Assembly: GCF_024166365.1 (NCBI RefSeq) | Contig: NC_064822.1 | Span: forward strand, 101,118,823 to 101,182,822 | Direction: 5' to 3' | DNA from: Elephas maximus indicus | Lineage: Eukaryota; Chordata; Mammalia; Proboscidea; Elephantidae | DNA: 64,000 nucleotides | Translations under genes and position numbers: made by a program | Notes under the pieces: generated by a model | The model's database searches: none | Told to the model about the DNA's origin: nothing | Seen by the model: only the letters and a program-made list of their open reading frames with translations | Shown here: positions 1-10,799 of the stretch, piece by piece | How positions within the stretch are numbered: position 1 is the first letter of the stretch | Layout: each line of letters begins with the position of its first letter

Positions 1-559
1 CCGCATGGCCTCAAAACCAGGCCGTTTTCCAGATACCTAAGGCGACATATCAAGAATCCAGTGACTCAGAAGACCAAACCATTTTGAGCCTGGGGTGGAA
101 CCAGAATCCAGGGGCCCACACCAGACCAGTGCCCAGACTTGACTGTTTGGCATAGATTTAAGGAGTACCCAGCTGGCCTGAGATGTCGACAATGAGGCCA
201 CCAGCCACCAGGCTCAGGTCTTATTTCTGCTGTCCTTCTGACGTCAGAAACAGCACGAGTTCCCGCACAGTTTCTTCTACCAAGGTGACAAATTACAGTC
301 TCACTGGGCCCTGAATTCTGCAAACCATAGACTTATTTTTCCCCTTACGTTAGAGACTAAAATATTAAAAAGCCCACTGCAGAGAAGTCAAATTCCCCTC
401 CAAATGCAAATTAATAGGGTTTCCTAGCCGCGGGGTCTCTTGCACTTTTCCTACGTATATCACATATATATTCGTATAAGAATCCACAGAGGCAGCGGGT
501 TTCCACTGAAAAAAGAGTTATAAAAACCCCGTGTCCACGCGGCAGAGCGAGACAGAAAG
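1..559. other. Flank of CpG island, no gene seen
   Basis: Mixed-composition sequence with a CRE at 239-246 and a TATA-like TATAAAAA at 519-526. No repeat or coding exon was recognised. It may be the start of SLC38A1 intron 1. Confidence 0.5.
239..246. promoter_or_regulatory. Palindromic CRE
   Basis: Exact TGACGTCA, the full cAMP-response element consensus for CREB/ATF dimers, about 300 bases left of the island. If SLC38A1 starts in the island, this site is in its first intron. Confidence 0.4.
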
Positions 560-1241
560 GACTCTCATTCGTAGCACCACCTTCCCCAGCTGAAGGCAGC
601 CTGGGAAAGGCATCAGCGACGCCCTTACCGCGAAATTCTTTTTGCCGCCATATGCACTTGCACCTTCTCTGACAACAGTTCAGCTCACACCGAGGGGCAG
701 GGAACTCCGCTGGGGAGCGGCGTCCAGGTAGCCCCGAAACCTGGGTTGGGGGGAGCCCAGTGGATGCCGAGAAGCGGACACGCGAGGAGACGGAAGCGGG
801 GAGGGGCGAGCCGTGGCGCGCTCGCGGACGAAGGCGCGGGCGCTTTCCTCCCAGCAGCAACCCGGCGACTTGAAAGGCCTTTTGTGGCACCGCTTAGGGA
901 CGTGAGCGTGGTGCAGGGGCAGGGGAGGGGGCGTACAGGCGCGGGTAGGGGGTGAGGAGTTGAAAGGGAAATCAGAGGCGAGCGCAGTCCTCGCCCCGGC
1001 CGGGCGCAAGCGTAGGCCTTTTGTTTGCCGGCTGATCCCGGCTGGCTGAAGACTCCCCGCCTTTTTCCCCTGTCCGTTTCGCAGAGAGCCTCTTCAGGGC
1101 GGGGAAGGCCAGGGAGTCACTGCCAGCATCCTTTAGTAATTCCCCCCCGCATCCTTCTACTCCTCTTCGTTCCCGAGGGAGAAGCGACAAACGTGCTCCT
1201 GTTTACTCATGCTCCGAGGCTCCGCTCCCCGCCCGGGCGCC

Positions 1242-1268
1242 GGGGTGCCGGGGCGCCGGGGCGCCGGG
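1242..1268 (+). repeat. 8-bp tandem repeat, G-quadruplex-prone
   Basis: Three copies of GGGGYGCC followed by GGG give four G runs (1242-1245, 1250-1253, 1258-1261, 1266-1268) separated by four bases. This matches the G4 pattern and lies in the CpG island. Confidence 0.7.
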
Positions 1269-1767
1269 CAGGCTGGCAGCCGGTCTGCGAGACCCGGCCC
1301 CCGCGCACTGCACCTCCCGGGCCATGACACGCTCTCCTCTGGGCCCTGGGGACACAGGAAGTTCCTCCAAGTGGCCGGTATTCAAACACTCCTCGTGTAT
1401 GCTCCCTCAAGTCGGCTGCGCTCTTCCGCCGGACCGGGGTGGTCTCTGGCTCTTGTATAATTTAGCCAGACCTGGTGCCACACTCTGCTACCATGAAAAC
1501 AGACCCGGAAAGTAGCTGTGGCCCCCGCAAAGGCGAAACCGGAGGACCCTGTTCTTCCTTACGCTGCCACGTGTGTTCGGAGATCGGGGGACCAGGACTT
1601 TTCCTTTCCTAAAAGCAAAATCTGCACGCTTCAGGCACAGCCGCGCTCTCCTCCCTTTCGCTCCCGCGCAGACCATTTCTACGTTACTGTCTCCTTTCAC
1701 ATCTAAAAATCCCTTTCCTCCCGCCGCCGCTCCCTCAGCCCTCCCCCGGAACAGAAAAGCGCCTTAC

Positions 1768-1900
1768 CTCGAGAAATAAAGGAAAAGTGATTAAAAAAAA
1801 AAGGCGTCAAGGTGTCCGCCCTTCCGGGATTGTCGCCCCCGGCCGTTTTATGTCCTTTGTGTCAAGGTCTGGCTGCCTCGGCCGGCGGCTTGTAAAAGGC
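1768..1900 (-). other. Candidate untranslated first exon of SLC38A1 (donor at 1768)
   Basis: On the minus strand CTCGAG|GTAAGG at 1768/1767 is a near-ideal splice donor directly left of the island core. The upstream exon limit shown is arbitrary because the transcription start cannot be read. Other plausible minus donors are at about 627, 2135 and 3090, so this is only the best of several. Confidence 0.3.
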
Positions 1901-2069
1901 TGAGGATCCTGCTACGGCAGAAGGTGAGCCGCGTCAGCGAGGGCTGGGCGGGGAGGCTTGTTGTGGCGGATTTCCGAGGAAGGTGAGAGCGCAGGCTCCC
2001 GGCGACCTTCAGGCAGAGTGGTGTGGCTGCCCCTTCCGCAATCGCCTTGCTCTTCTCCTTTCGGGGCCG

Positions 2070-2078
2070 ATTGCATCA
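2070..2078. promoter_or_regulatory. C/EBP-ATF4 composite element (AARE core)
   Basis: Exact ATTGCATCA, the amino-acid response element core known from CHOP and from intron 1 of SLC38A2, bound by ATF4-C/EBP heterodimers. It sits in the CpG island next to an 11-base C run. Function here is inferred. Confidence 0.5.
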
Positions 2079-3313
2079 GAATCTCCCCCCCCCCACACCA
2101 ACCCCCACCCACACTTCTTGCCAGCCTCGCACTTACACAGACACGCTCGGGCGCTGAGGGTCTTGAGTCATATTCATTCCCCTACTGAGGGGCCCGTCGC
2201 CCTTGCGTATTCATGGTTCGTGGTGGTTTAACGGGGATATTCAGGCCATTTCTCCGCGTTCCGCGCACGGTCTCCTCCCCTCCCGAGCGCCCGCTCTTTG
2301 ACCAAAGCTGCGTGTCACGGAGCCGTCCCCGTCACATGGTATCCCTGCTTGTGGCCGCGCCTTACTGTCTCCTTTTCGCCCCTCGCGGACGATGCAGCGA
2401 CCGCGGCTGGAGGAGACTGAGCATTGGAGAAGGGATGAGGGAGGGGTTGCGTGGCGCGCGTGTGCCGGGCGCACGGATGGTGGAACGCGAAGTGGAGGCT
2501 GTTCACAGCTGGGGCACCTGCCCCGTGCCCTCCTGAGGCCTGGCAGCGGGCTCAGAACCCAGCTGCAGCGGCGGCTGTGGAGACTGGGATCCCCTGGGGA
2601 TTGAGGTGGCGGCGGGGAGGGAGCGCAGGCAAAGGAAAGGGGGGTTGTGCGCTGGGGAAGAGGAGGCGGGCATTTTAGGGTACGCCAGTGCGGAGCCAGG
2701 CTAAGGTATCGAGGGGAGTTGCATTGTGGGAAGCGCGCAGCATAAGGATGGCCGCGAGAGCGACTGGTGCCAGAGCTGCTCCGGGAGCCGCTGACTGTGC
2801 TTGGAGCTGCGGGCAGCGAGGCCCCGAGGCGGCCCCTGTTGGAGGGAAGGGAACCTTGTGGCCATAGTAGCCGTGGGAGCAGGACCGCGGGCACCTTTGG
2901 AGATCCTTTGGCCCGTGGCGGGAGGCGATCCCCCTTTCTCGGACCCATCAGATCTCTCCAGGCCTCACCGAGATCTGCGCTGTGGAGTTGATCTTTGGGG
3001 ACTGGATGGGACGCAACCCGAAGGATTTGCAGAGCTCCGAGTGCGCACCTGTCTGGGCGCGAAGAGGCCGGAGCTCGCTCCTACCCGCTTACCCTGGCGC
3101 GTCGGGGTTAACCGAGTTGGGGCGCTCTAAGTACCGGGGTCCGCGGGTAGGTGGGCAAATCAAGATGCAGGGGGCTGGGGCAAATGGGCCCGTTTCCCTT
3201 TCTCCTGTCTACCCTTTGTTTCAGGCGCAGCCCCTTTTATCTGACTGGGCACTTCCTTGCAGAGGAGTCTTGTTTCTTTAAAATGGCGACAGGAAATCCC
3301 ACCTGCGCGTCAG

Positions 3314-3337
3314 CCAATTAAACTGTCATTTTAGCGC
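3314..3337. promoter_or_regulatory. CCAAT box and E2F-like site at island edge
   Basis: CCAAT at 3314-3318 and TTTAGCGCG at 3329-3337 lie 10 bases apart at the right edge of the island. NF-Y and E2F sites are common in CpG-island promoters. The sites are seen; their use is inferred. Confidence 0.35.
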
Positions 3338-3399
3338 GAATTTGCGGCGTGGAAACTCGAAGGTTTTATTGACGGGATGGTTCAGTCTCCGTGTGCCAT

Positions 3400-3862
3400 C
3401 AAAACAGGAAAGAGAGGATGAATCATAATTCAAAACTTAATCTACCTGCGGCCTTTCAAGGGGGCCGACTGAGTTGGCATTCTAATATGGAGTGGCTACC
3501 GCTTTTTAATCACAGCTGGAAAAGCGAAGAGGACAAATCTAATTTCAAACTCCTCATAACTGACTAAAATCCTCATTACTGCTGATGGGAGCAAATAGTC
3601 TTTATTAGTTCGATAATAGCTTCCCGAAAACCCCATTTGGAAGGCATGCTACACTTCTCTTGAGTAAGCCTGAGAAAATGAAAGATCAACTGCAAACAGA
3701 AGGAGACAAAGATGGGCAGCCTGGGTTGAAATTTACTTAATGCTTTCCTCGCCTGCTTAACTCCTGTCCTAGTCCTCAGTGTTTGCAAATTGTAAAAAAG
3801 GAGGGCTAGCACACACCTCATAGTAATGTTCTGCAATTATCCAAAAGTTTTTTTCCCTCTTC
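3400..3862. other. Unique intergenic DNA
   Basis: No gene, repeat or regulatory motif that I recognise. Confidence 0.5.
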
Positions 3863-3874
3863 TTTACTAGAGAA

Positions 3875-4039
3875 GGAAACCCTGGTGGCCTAGTGGTTAA
3901 GAGCTAGGCTGCTAACCAAAAGGTCAGCAGTTTGAACCCACCAGGTACTCCTTGGAAACCCTATGGGACTGTTCTACTCTGTCCTATAGGGTCGCTGTGA
4001 GTCAAAATCAACTGGACGGCAAGGAGTTTGGTTTTTGGT
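3875..4039 (+). repeat. AfroSINE, short form
   Basis: Head GGAAACCCTGGTGGC, tRNA-like B-box region, and tail GTCGCTGTGAGTC. Flanked by the exact 12-base TSD TTTACTAGAGAA (3863-3874 and 4040-4051), so the insertion is young and complete. Confidence 0.93.
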
Positions 4040-4173
4040 TTTACTAGAGAAAGCTAATTTCATATGGAATTGCCAATTTTAATCCATGCATTCCTTGTTT
4101 GGCACAAATAATGCTTATAACTAAGGTTGTAAGCAGGTAAGAAATCTGAATAGGTGAACTATGAGCCATATCA

Positions 4174-4362
4174 AGGAGCCCTGGTGGCTCAGTGGTTAAG
4201 CCCTTGGCTGCTAACCAAAAGGTCTTTGGTCCACCAGCCACTCCCTAGAAGACAGGTGTGGTAGTCTGCTTCTGTAAAAACTACAGCCTTGGAAACCTAA
4301 TGGGGCAGTTCTACTCTGTCCTGTAAGGTCATTATTAGAATTGATGACGTTTTGTTTTGGTA
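4174..4362 (+). repeat. AfroSINE, long form
   Basis: Starts AGGAGCCCTGGTGGC. Contains the internal segment TGTGGTAGTCTGCTTCTGTA that the short form lacks. A possible 7-base TSD (AGCCATA) flanks it. Confidence 0.88.
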
Positions 4363-4393
4363 TAAGCCATACCTTAATAAAAAATTTTAAAAA

Positions 4394-4548
4394 TTGCCTC
4401 CAGTCCATTGGGACTCGTGACGACCCCACGTGTTACAGAGTAGAACTGCTATGTAGGATCTTCTTGGCAGTCCACAGCACAGGTGGGTGGGTGGGTTTGA
4501 GCCACCAACACTTAGGTTAGTAGTTGAAGGCAAACTGTTTAAGTCACC
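4394..4548 (-). repeat. AfroSINE, diverged
   Basis: Reverse-oriented copy recognised from ACAGAGTAGAACTGCTATGT and TTAGGTTAGTAGTTGAAGG. Includes a (GGGT)n patch at 4481-4497. Confidence 0.7.
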
Positions 4549-4723
4549 CAGGAACGAATATCTACCTTATTAAAGGCAGAATGTATATTAACCAGTGTTT
4601 GAAGAGAATTTGATCCAGAAACTATTGGTTCCAGTTTTAACTTATTTGCCAGTTTTTTTTTTTTTTTTTTTTATACACCAAAAAGACAGCAGTTATCTAG
4701 CACTTTTTGACCTGGATTCAGTA

Positions 4724-5160
4724 GCTATGAAATGAATACCTACTACACACCAGCTAAGGAGTCCTGGTGATGAAACGGTTATAGGCTCTCTACTAACCCA
4801 GAGTTGGTGGTCCAGATCCACCCAGCCACTCCTTAGGGGAAAGACCTGTCAATCTGCTCTTTAAAGATTACAGCCAAGAAAACCCTATGAGTCAATTCTA
4901 CTCTGTCACATTGGGCCACTATAGGTTGAAAACTGACTCTCTGGCACTTAAACAACAACACGTGCCAGCTACTATGCTAATACTTGCAAATGTTATCTCA
5001 TTTAATCCTTTAAGCAACTCTGCGAGATGGTATCCTCTTTGTATAAATAAGGAAGTAGATGGATTCAAAGAGGTTAAATTGGCCACGTGGTGAAGAAGGA
5101 GGTAGGGGGAGTGATTCCCCATTCAGCTCTGAATTCAAAGTCTTCTCAGGCTTAACCTCC
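4724..5160 (-). repeat. MIR, interrupted by an AfroSINE
   Basis: Reverse MIR with the ATGTTATCTCATTTAATCC core. A SINE at 4757-4950 splits it, and ACCAGCTA / GCCAGCTA on the two sides look like its TSD. Confidence 0.75.
4757..4950 (+). repeat. AfroSINE, long form, diverged
   Basis: Head AAGGAGTCCTGGTG and tail GGCACTTAAACAACAACA, inserted in the MIR. Confidence 0.8.
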
Positions 5161-5446
5161 ATGCTACAATCATTTGCAGTCAGAAGCTGTTGGGTCTAGA
5201 GTTTAGAAAGATTTTCTCCCCTCTTTTTTTTTTTTTTTTACTAGACTTTAGTTAACAACCTGGAACTGCAGTGTAAACATCAACGTGGAGGCTGAATTGA
5301 AGGACTGTTGCTGTGTGGAGAAATAGGGGAAGGAAAATAATGTTCAAGACCAGGAAGAGTGCCTGGCAACCTCAACCTCGGTGTGAGTTTGTCTCCAGGA
5401 CTTCTTATAGGTGAAACTTCCTTACAGAGGTCCATTCGGTAGCTTG

Positions 5447-5640
5447 GAGTCCCTGGGTGGTGCAAATGGAGGTTTGAGTCCCCCAGAGGTACCTCGGAAG
5501 AAAGGCCTGGTGATCCACTTTCCAAAAATCAGCCGTTAAAAAGCCTATATCCTATATGTCAGAGTTCTACTCTGACACACGTGGGGTTGCCGTGAGTGCG
5601 AACTGATGACACATGGTTTTTGTTGTTGTTGTTTTGTTTT
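5447..5640 (+). repeat. AfroSINE, GAGTCCCTGGGTGG subfamily
   Basis: Second SINE type, marked by GGAAGAAAGGCCTGGTGATC and CTCTGACACACGTGGGGTTG, with a TTGTTGTTG-rich tail. Confidence 0.88.
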
Positions 5641-5731
5641 TGTTTTTCAGTAGTTTAGCACCAAGCCGCCAGTGCTGTGGTTCTGGGCTAGGAGAAGGAG
5701 TGTCATGATGATGATTGCTCTAGTCACTGAG

Positions 5732-5882
5732 GGCTTACTGGGAGACAAGCAGCAGGTTAAGCACTTTACAGTACACCATTGCTAAGAGGTGTGGACTACT
5801 GTAATCCTATTTTCTGAGGTTGAAGAATTCATCCCAAATCACACAGCTCTACTTGGCACATCTAGGTCTTGAATCCAGAGCT
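5732..5882 (-). repeat. MIR
   Basis: Reverse MIR: a lymph-like order of GCACTTTACA, TCACACAGCTC and TCTTGAATCCAGAGCT. Confidence 0.7.
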
Positions 5883-6689
5883 CAATTAAAAGCCAGTTCT
5901 CTGTGCCTGGCTGTAAAATATCCCCCAATGCCAGAAAAACCGTTTGAAGGGTTAGGAGGTGGAAAGGTCCCAGGCCCCTCTGCCTTAGGTGGGAACCATT
6001 GCCCTGTTTCCAGGGAGTTCAGGAAGTCAATTTGCTGTGTAATTTGTGAGCCCTGTGGGTACTGTTGATGGGTATCTAATGTCATTTGTGGACCTTTCCC
6101 AATTGAGCAGATTTCCCAAAATGATACTAAGGTAGTCAGGACATACTATGTTTTATCGTGAACTGCCCAGTGGAGTTGAGAAAATAAATATTCTATGTCT
6201 CCTCTGAAAGTGAACGTGGGGAAGGTATCGGTACTGTGAAAGGAGAACTGGATAGCCTCAGGTTGCCTGTGAGTTTTCCAGTAGCTCCATAGGCCCTTTT
6301 TGTGTGATTCCAGAAAAGAGGGGCAGCTTCGTGAAGAAAGATTTATCACACCCCAAAAGGATTCAGCCTAAACTTAAGTCACATTTGCCATCATCCTGGC
6401 TTCACCCTGTACTCACCCGGGTTGCACTGACTCTCCATCTGGATTGCCCAATAGTACAGCTGTGGAAGGGGCCACCACCAGCTGTGTGCTTACAGAGAAT
6501 GCGTACTTTTGTCCTCCTCGGAGTTCCAAAGATTTCTAAATACATCTGGTCTGATAGTAGCAGACTCCTTGATTAAGAACTCAAAGTAATAAGATCAAGA
6601 TTATCTTCTAAATATATTTGTCTCTTTTAATTGTAAAGGACTGTCACAGGACAGTCCTAATTTTAACAGTTGTGAAACAAAGAATAGTC

Positions 6690-6892
6690 ACCCATTTGCC
6701 ATTGAGTCGATTCCAACTCATAGCGACCCTATAGGACAGAGTAGAACTGCCCTATAGGGTTTCCAAGGCTGTCAATCTTCACAGAAGCAGACTGCCACAT
6801 CTGTTCCCCTGTGGAGCAGGCTAGTAGGCTTGAACCGCCAACCTTCCGGTTAGCAACCTATCGCTTAACCACTGTGCCATCAGGGCTCCTTT
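6690..6892 (-). repeat. AfroSINE, long form
   Basis: Reverse copy from GCCATTGAGTCGATTCCAAC to CCATCAGGGCTCCTTT, including GAAGCAGACTGCCACATCTG. Confidence 0.9.
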
Positions 6893-7724
6893 AGAAAAGT
6901 CAACTGGGAGATTACTTAAGAACAATAAATGTCCTGCACATTTCCTGCTCGAAACAGAAGCAGTTTGGGCCATCAGATGAGCAAATGCTACATCCTTAGA
7001 AAATAAGATGGTTTATTCTGAAGCCTTTTATTCCTGTTTGCAGAGTCTACCCTAAAACAACAGATGGTCTTTACAAGCATTGGTTTTTCTTTTAACTAAT
7101 GTAATCACATTTCTTTGCCTGACAGACCTTTTTTTTTATCCTTAATGTTCTTTGGATTTCGTTCATAGATAATAATGTTTTAACACTAGGTATAAGTTAA
7201 GTAGTCACAGCAAAAAGTGTATTTGCAATTAAAGGAGCCCCCCAATTGCCTTGGCACCCTCCCGTAGAGAGATTTATAGCACTGTGTGGCCTAACCCTCC
7301 CTGGTAGCACTGACAGGGGCCACCGCCACCTCTTCCAACATTGTGATCAAAGCACTCGACCCCACCATGTTTGTAATTGGCTCTTGCAGGAGTCAGTGAC
7401 CTCCACTGAATTTAAATTGAAATCCCAGAGTGGGCCTCCTAGGAAATATCTATTGTCTCTGATTCAGAGCCAGGGTCAGTTTGTGGGGTCACTTATTTTT
7501 TATGTGTTAGAGGAGATGGGAGGGGGGTTCGTAGGTATTGTGATGTATGGCAATGCAGCCTCGTTCATTCAAACCAAACGAAAGAACCAGGCAGGGGCAA
7601 ATGATCAATCTTGGGAGCTTAGTATCTAATTTGACTGACATTCCTACATCATTATGCAGGTCACCTGGTGAGTGGCTTGGGCAGTCCAAAGTTTGAAGCT
7701 CACCTTTGCAAGCCCCTAGCTTGT
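6893..7724. other. Unique intergenic DNA
   Basis: No repeat or gene recognised. The open frame at 7246-7629 has no family resemblance and no splice context that I can defend. Confidence 0.5.
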
Positions 7725-7832
7725 TGCAAAATGGGGTAATAATACCCATCTGATGATGAAAGGATTCAATGTCTAACAAATATGTATGATAATCTTTAGT
7801 TTATAATGTGCTCAGTAAGTAGCACCTATTAT
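7725..7832 (+). repeat. MIR 3' part
   Basis: AAAATGGGGTAATAATACCC followed by GTGCTCAGTAAGTAGCACC, the usual MIR 3' order. Confidence 0.65.
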
Positions 7833-8217
7833 GTTTGCATACTTTGCAGAAATAAGCACACGGCAATGACTTTTCAAAGCCCGAATTTATAAGCACAGAT
7901 TTTTATTTTATTATGTTCACTCTATACTGAAAAAAGCTGTTAAGCACACACCCCGACTCCCATTCTTTCCACTGTGGGAATGAGGAGAGAGAGGGTATTA
8001 GAGAATAGTTAGTTCTCCACTTCAACTCCCAACCTTACCTTTAATGTGAGAAGGCTAAGTTTAGGATCTATATAAGAATGTATTAATTAAAAAGTGGAAG
8101 TATTCTAAAACGTAGTATACCACCTCCATTTACTAATGATGGCAGTGTAAATTCGTACAACATTTTGTGACATAGCGAATTTAGTGGTTAAGAGTATGGG
8201 CTCTGTACCACACACAC

Positions 8218-10558
8218 AAAAAAAATTACAGACCAATATTTCTCATGAATATAGATGCAAAAATTCTTAACAAAATTCTAGCCAATAGAATTCAGCACCA
8301 TATTAAAAAAATAATACCCTACGACCAAGTGGGATTCTTACCAGGTGTGCAAGGATGTTTCAACATTAGAAAATCAGTCAATGTAATTCACCACATGAGT
8401 AAAAGAATCACATGCATCATCTCAATTGATGCAGAAAAGGCATTTGACAAAGTCCAACAGCCATTCCTGATAAAAACTCTCAATAAAGTAGGTAAAGAAT
8501 GGAAATTCCTCAACATAATAAAGGGCATCTATACAAAACCAACAGCCAACATCTTTCTTAATGGAGAGAGGTTGAAAACATTCCCCTTGAGAACAGGAAC
8601 AAGACAAGGATGCCCTTTATCACTATCCTACTTAACATTGTGCTTGAAGTCCTAAAAAAAAAAAACAAAACACTGCCGTCGAGTCGATTCCGACTCATAG
8701 CAACCATACAGGATAGAGTAGAACTACCCCATAGAGTTTCCAAGGAGTGCCTGGCAGATTTGAACTACTGACCTCTTGGTTAGCAGCCATATAAGGCAAG
8801 AAAAAGAAATAAAGGGCATCCAAATTGGGTAATTAAGAAGTAAAACTGTCCCTATTTGTGGATGATATGATACTATACATAGAAAACCCAGAAGAGTCCA
8901 AGAGATTAGATTATAGCCTAATGCCTAAACTCTGTGGGAAAATCCAACACCTCTACAACAAAAAGACAATCCAGTTAAAAAATGGGCAAAGGATATGAAT
9001 AGACACTTCATCAAAGAAGACATTCAAGCAGCTAACAGATATATGAAGAAATGCTCCCAATCACTAACCATTAGAGAAATGCAAATCCACAATTACATAC
9101 CATCTCACCCCAACATTACTGGCACGAATCAAAAAAATAAAAAATAACAAATGTTGGAGAGGCTGAGGAAAGATTGGAACTCTTACACACTGCTAGTGGG
9201 AATGTAAAATGGTACAACCATTTTGGAAAACAATATGGTACTTCCTTGAAAAGCTAGAAATAGGAATAGCGTATGATCTGGCAATCCCACTCCTAGGAAT
9301 ATATCCTAGAGAAATAAGAGCTGTCACATGAATAGACATATGCACACCCATGTTCATTGCAGCATTATTCACAGTAGCAAAAAATAGAAACAACCTAAGT
9401 GCCCATCAACAGATGAATGGATAAACAAACGATGTATGGTACATACACACGACAGAGTTCTATGCAACGGTAAAGAACAAAGATGAATCTGCAAAGCATT
9501 TCACAACATGGATGAATCTGGAGGGCATTATGCTGAGTGAAATAAGTCAATCACAAAATGACAAATATTGTATGAGACCACTTCTACAAAAACTCACGAA
9601 AACATTTATACACAAAAGAGAAACAATCTTTGATAGCTACAAGGGAGGGGAGGGGTGAGGGGAGAACACTAAATAGACAATAGATAAGTGGTAACTTCGG
9701 TGAAGGGTAAAATAGTAAACAATACTGGGGAAGCCAGCACAACTTGTCAAAGGCAAGATCATGGAAGCTCCATAGACACATCCAAACTCCCTGAGGGACT
9801 GACTTTCTGGGCCAAGGGCTGGGGACTATGGTCTCAGGGAACATCTAGCTTAATCGGCATAACATAGTTTATAAAGAACATGTTCTCCATTCTACTTCAG
9901 TGAGCAGCATCTGGGATCTTAAAAGCTTGCTGGTGGCCACCTAAGATACTCTACTGGTCCCACCCCTTCTGGAGCACAGGAGAATGAAGAAAACCAAAGA
10001 CACAAGGGAAAGATTAGTCCAAAGGACTAATGGTCCACAACTACCACAGCCTCCACCAGACTGAGTCCAGCACTACTAGATGATGTCCAGCTACCACCAT
10101 TGACTGCTCTGACAGAAATCACAATAGAAGGCCCTGGACAGAGCTGGAGAAAAATGTAGAACAAAATTCTAACTCACACACACACACAACCAGACTTACT
10201 GGTCTGACAGAGACTGGAGAAACCCTGAGAGTATGGCTCCCAGATACCCTTTTAGCTCAGTATTCAAGTCACTCCTGAGGTTCACCCTTCAGCTAAAGAT
10301 TAGACAGGCCCATAAAACAAAATGAGACTAACGGGGCACACCAACCCAGGGGCAAGGAGGAGAAGGCAGGAGGGGACAGGATAACTGGTAATGGGGAACC
10401 CAAGGTCGAGAAGAGGAGAGTGTTGACATGTTGTGGGGTTGGCAGCCAATGTCACAAAACAATTATGTGTATTAATTGTTTAATGAAAAGCTAGCTTATT
10501 CTATAAACCTTCATCTAAAGTGAAATTTAAAAGAAGTTAAAAAAAAAAAAAAAAAAGA
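8218..10558 (+). mobile_element. L1 retrotransposon, 5'-truncated and internally deleted
   Basis: Opens inside the ORF2 reverse transcriptase (8245-8655; frame contains [11 protein letters not shown] and GTRQGCPLS). It then jumps, after a deletion near 8930, to the ORF2 C-terminal region (YEEMLP-like part and the GNVKWYNHFGKQYG-like end) and a ~900-base 3'UTR ending in an A tail at 10538-10556. A SINE interrupts it at 8653-8793. It cannot move on its own. Confidence 0.92.
8653..8793 (-). repeat. AfroSINE, short form, inside L1
   Basis: Reverse copy following an A-rich start, with GCCGTCGAGTCGATTCCGAC and ACTGACCTCTTGGTTAGCAG. It splits the L1 sequence between AAGTCCT and ATAAGGCAAG, so it is younger than the L1. 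Confidence 0.9.
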
Positions 10559-10799
10559 GAGACTCTGGTTTCTGGGGCCAGAGTTCCTTGTTCTAATCCT
10601 TGCTCCACAGCCTGCTAGCTCTGTGAGCTTGACCAAGTTAGTTAACGTCTCTGTGCCTTAGTTTCCTCATCTTTAAAATGTAAATAAGCAATAACATCTA
10701 CCTCCTAAGGTTATATGAAATATGTATGTTAATACATATAAACTACTTAGAACCGTTCCCAGCATATCTTAAGTATTCAATAAATAATAATCGTTATTG

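Larger units (their letters stand above)
560..3400. promoter_or_regulatory. CpG-island promoter, probably of SLC38A1 (transcribed leftwards)
   Basis: About 2.8 kb dense in CpG and G+C, ending abruptly on both sides in ordinary AT-rich DNA. It contains GC boxes (GGGCGGGG at 1097-1104 and 1946-1953), CCAAT at 3314-3318 and an E2F-like TTTAGCGCG at 3329-3337. No recognisable protein exon is inside. In other mammals SLC38A1 lies 3' of SLC38A2 on the same strand, so an island here facing left fits the SLC38A1 promoter and untranslated first exon. That link is by synteny only, and a divergent non-coding transcript is an alternative. Confidence 0.65.

Noticed and set aside
411-890. 159-codon minus frame
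   Set aside because: Same GC-driven effect at the island edge; no protein family resemblance.
2241-2948. 235-codon minus-strand open frame in the CpG island
   Set aside because: Stop codons are rare in GC-rich DNA. The product is a Pro/Ser/Arg-rich string without any domain, and overlapping frames are open as well.
8245-8655. 136-residue reverse transcriptase frame as a host gene
   Set aside because: It is a fragment of L1 ORF2 that stops in an inserted SINE.
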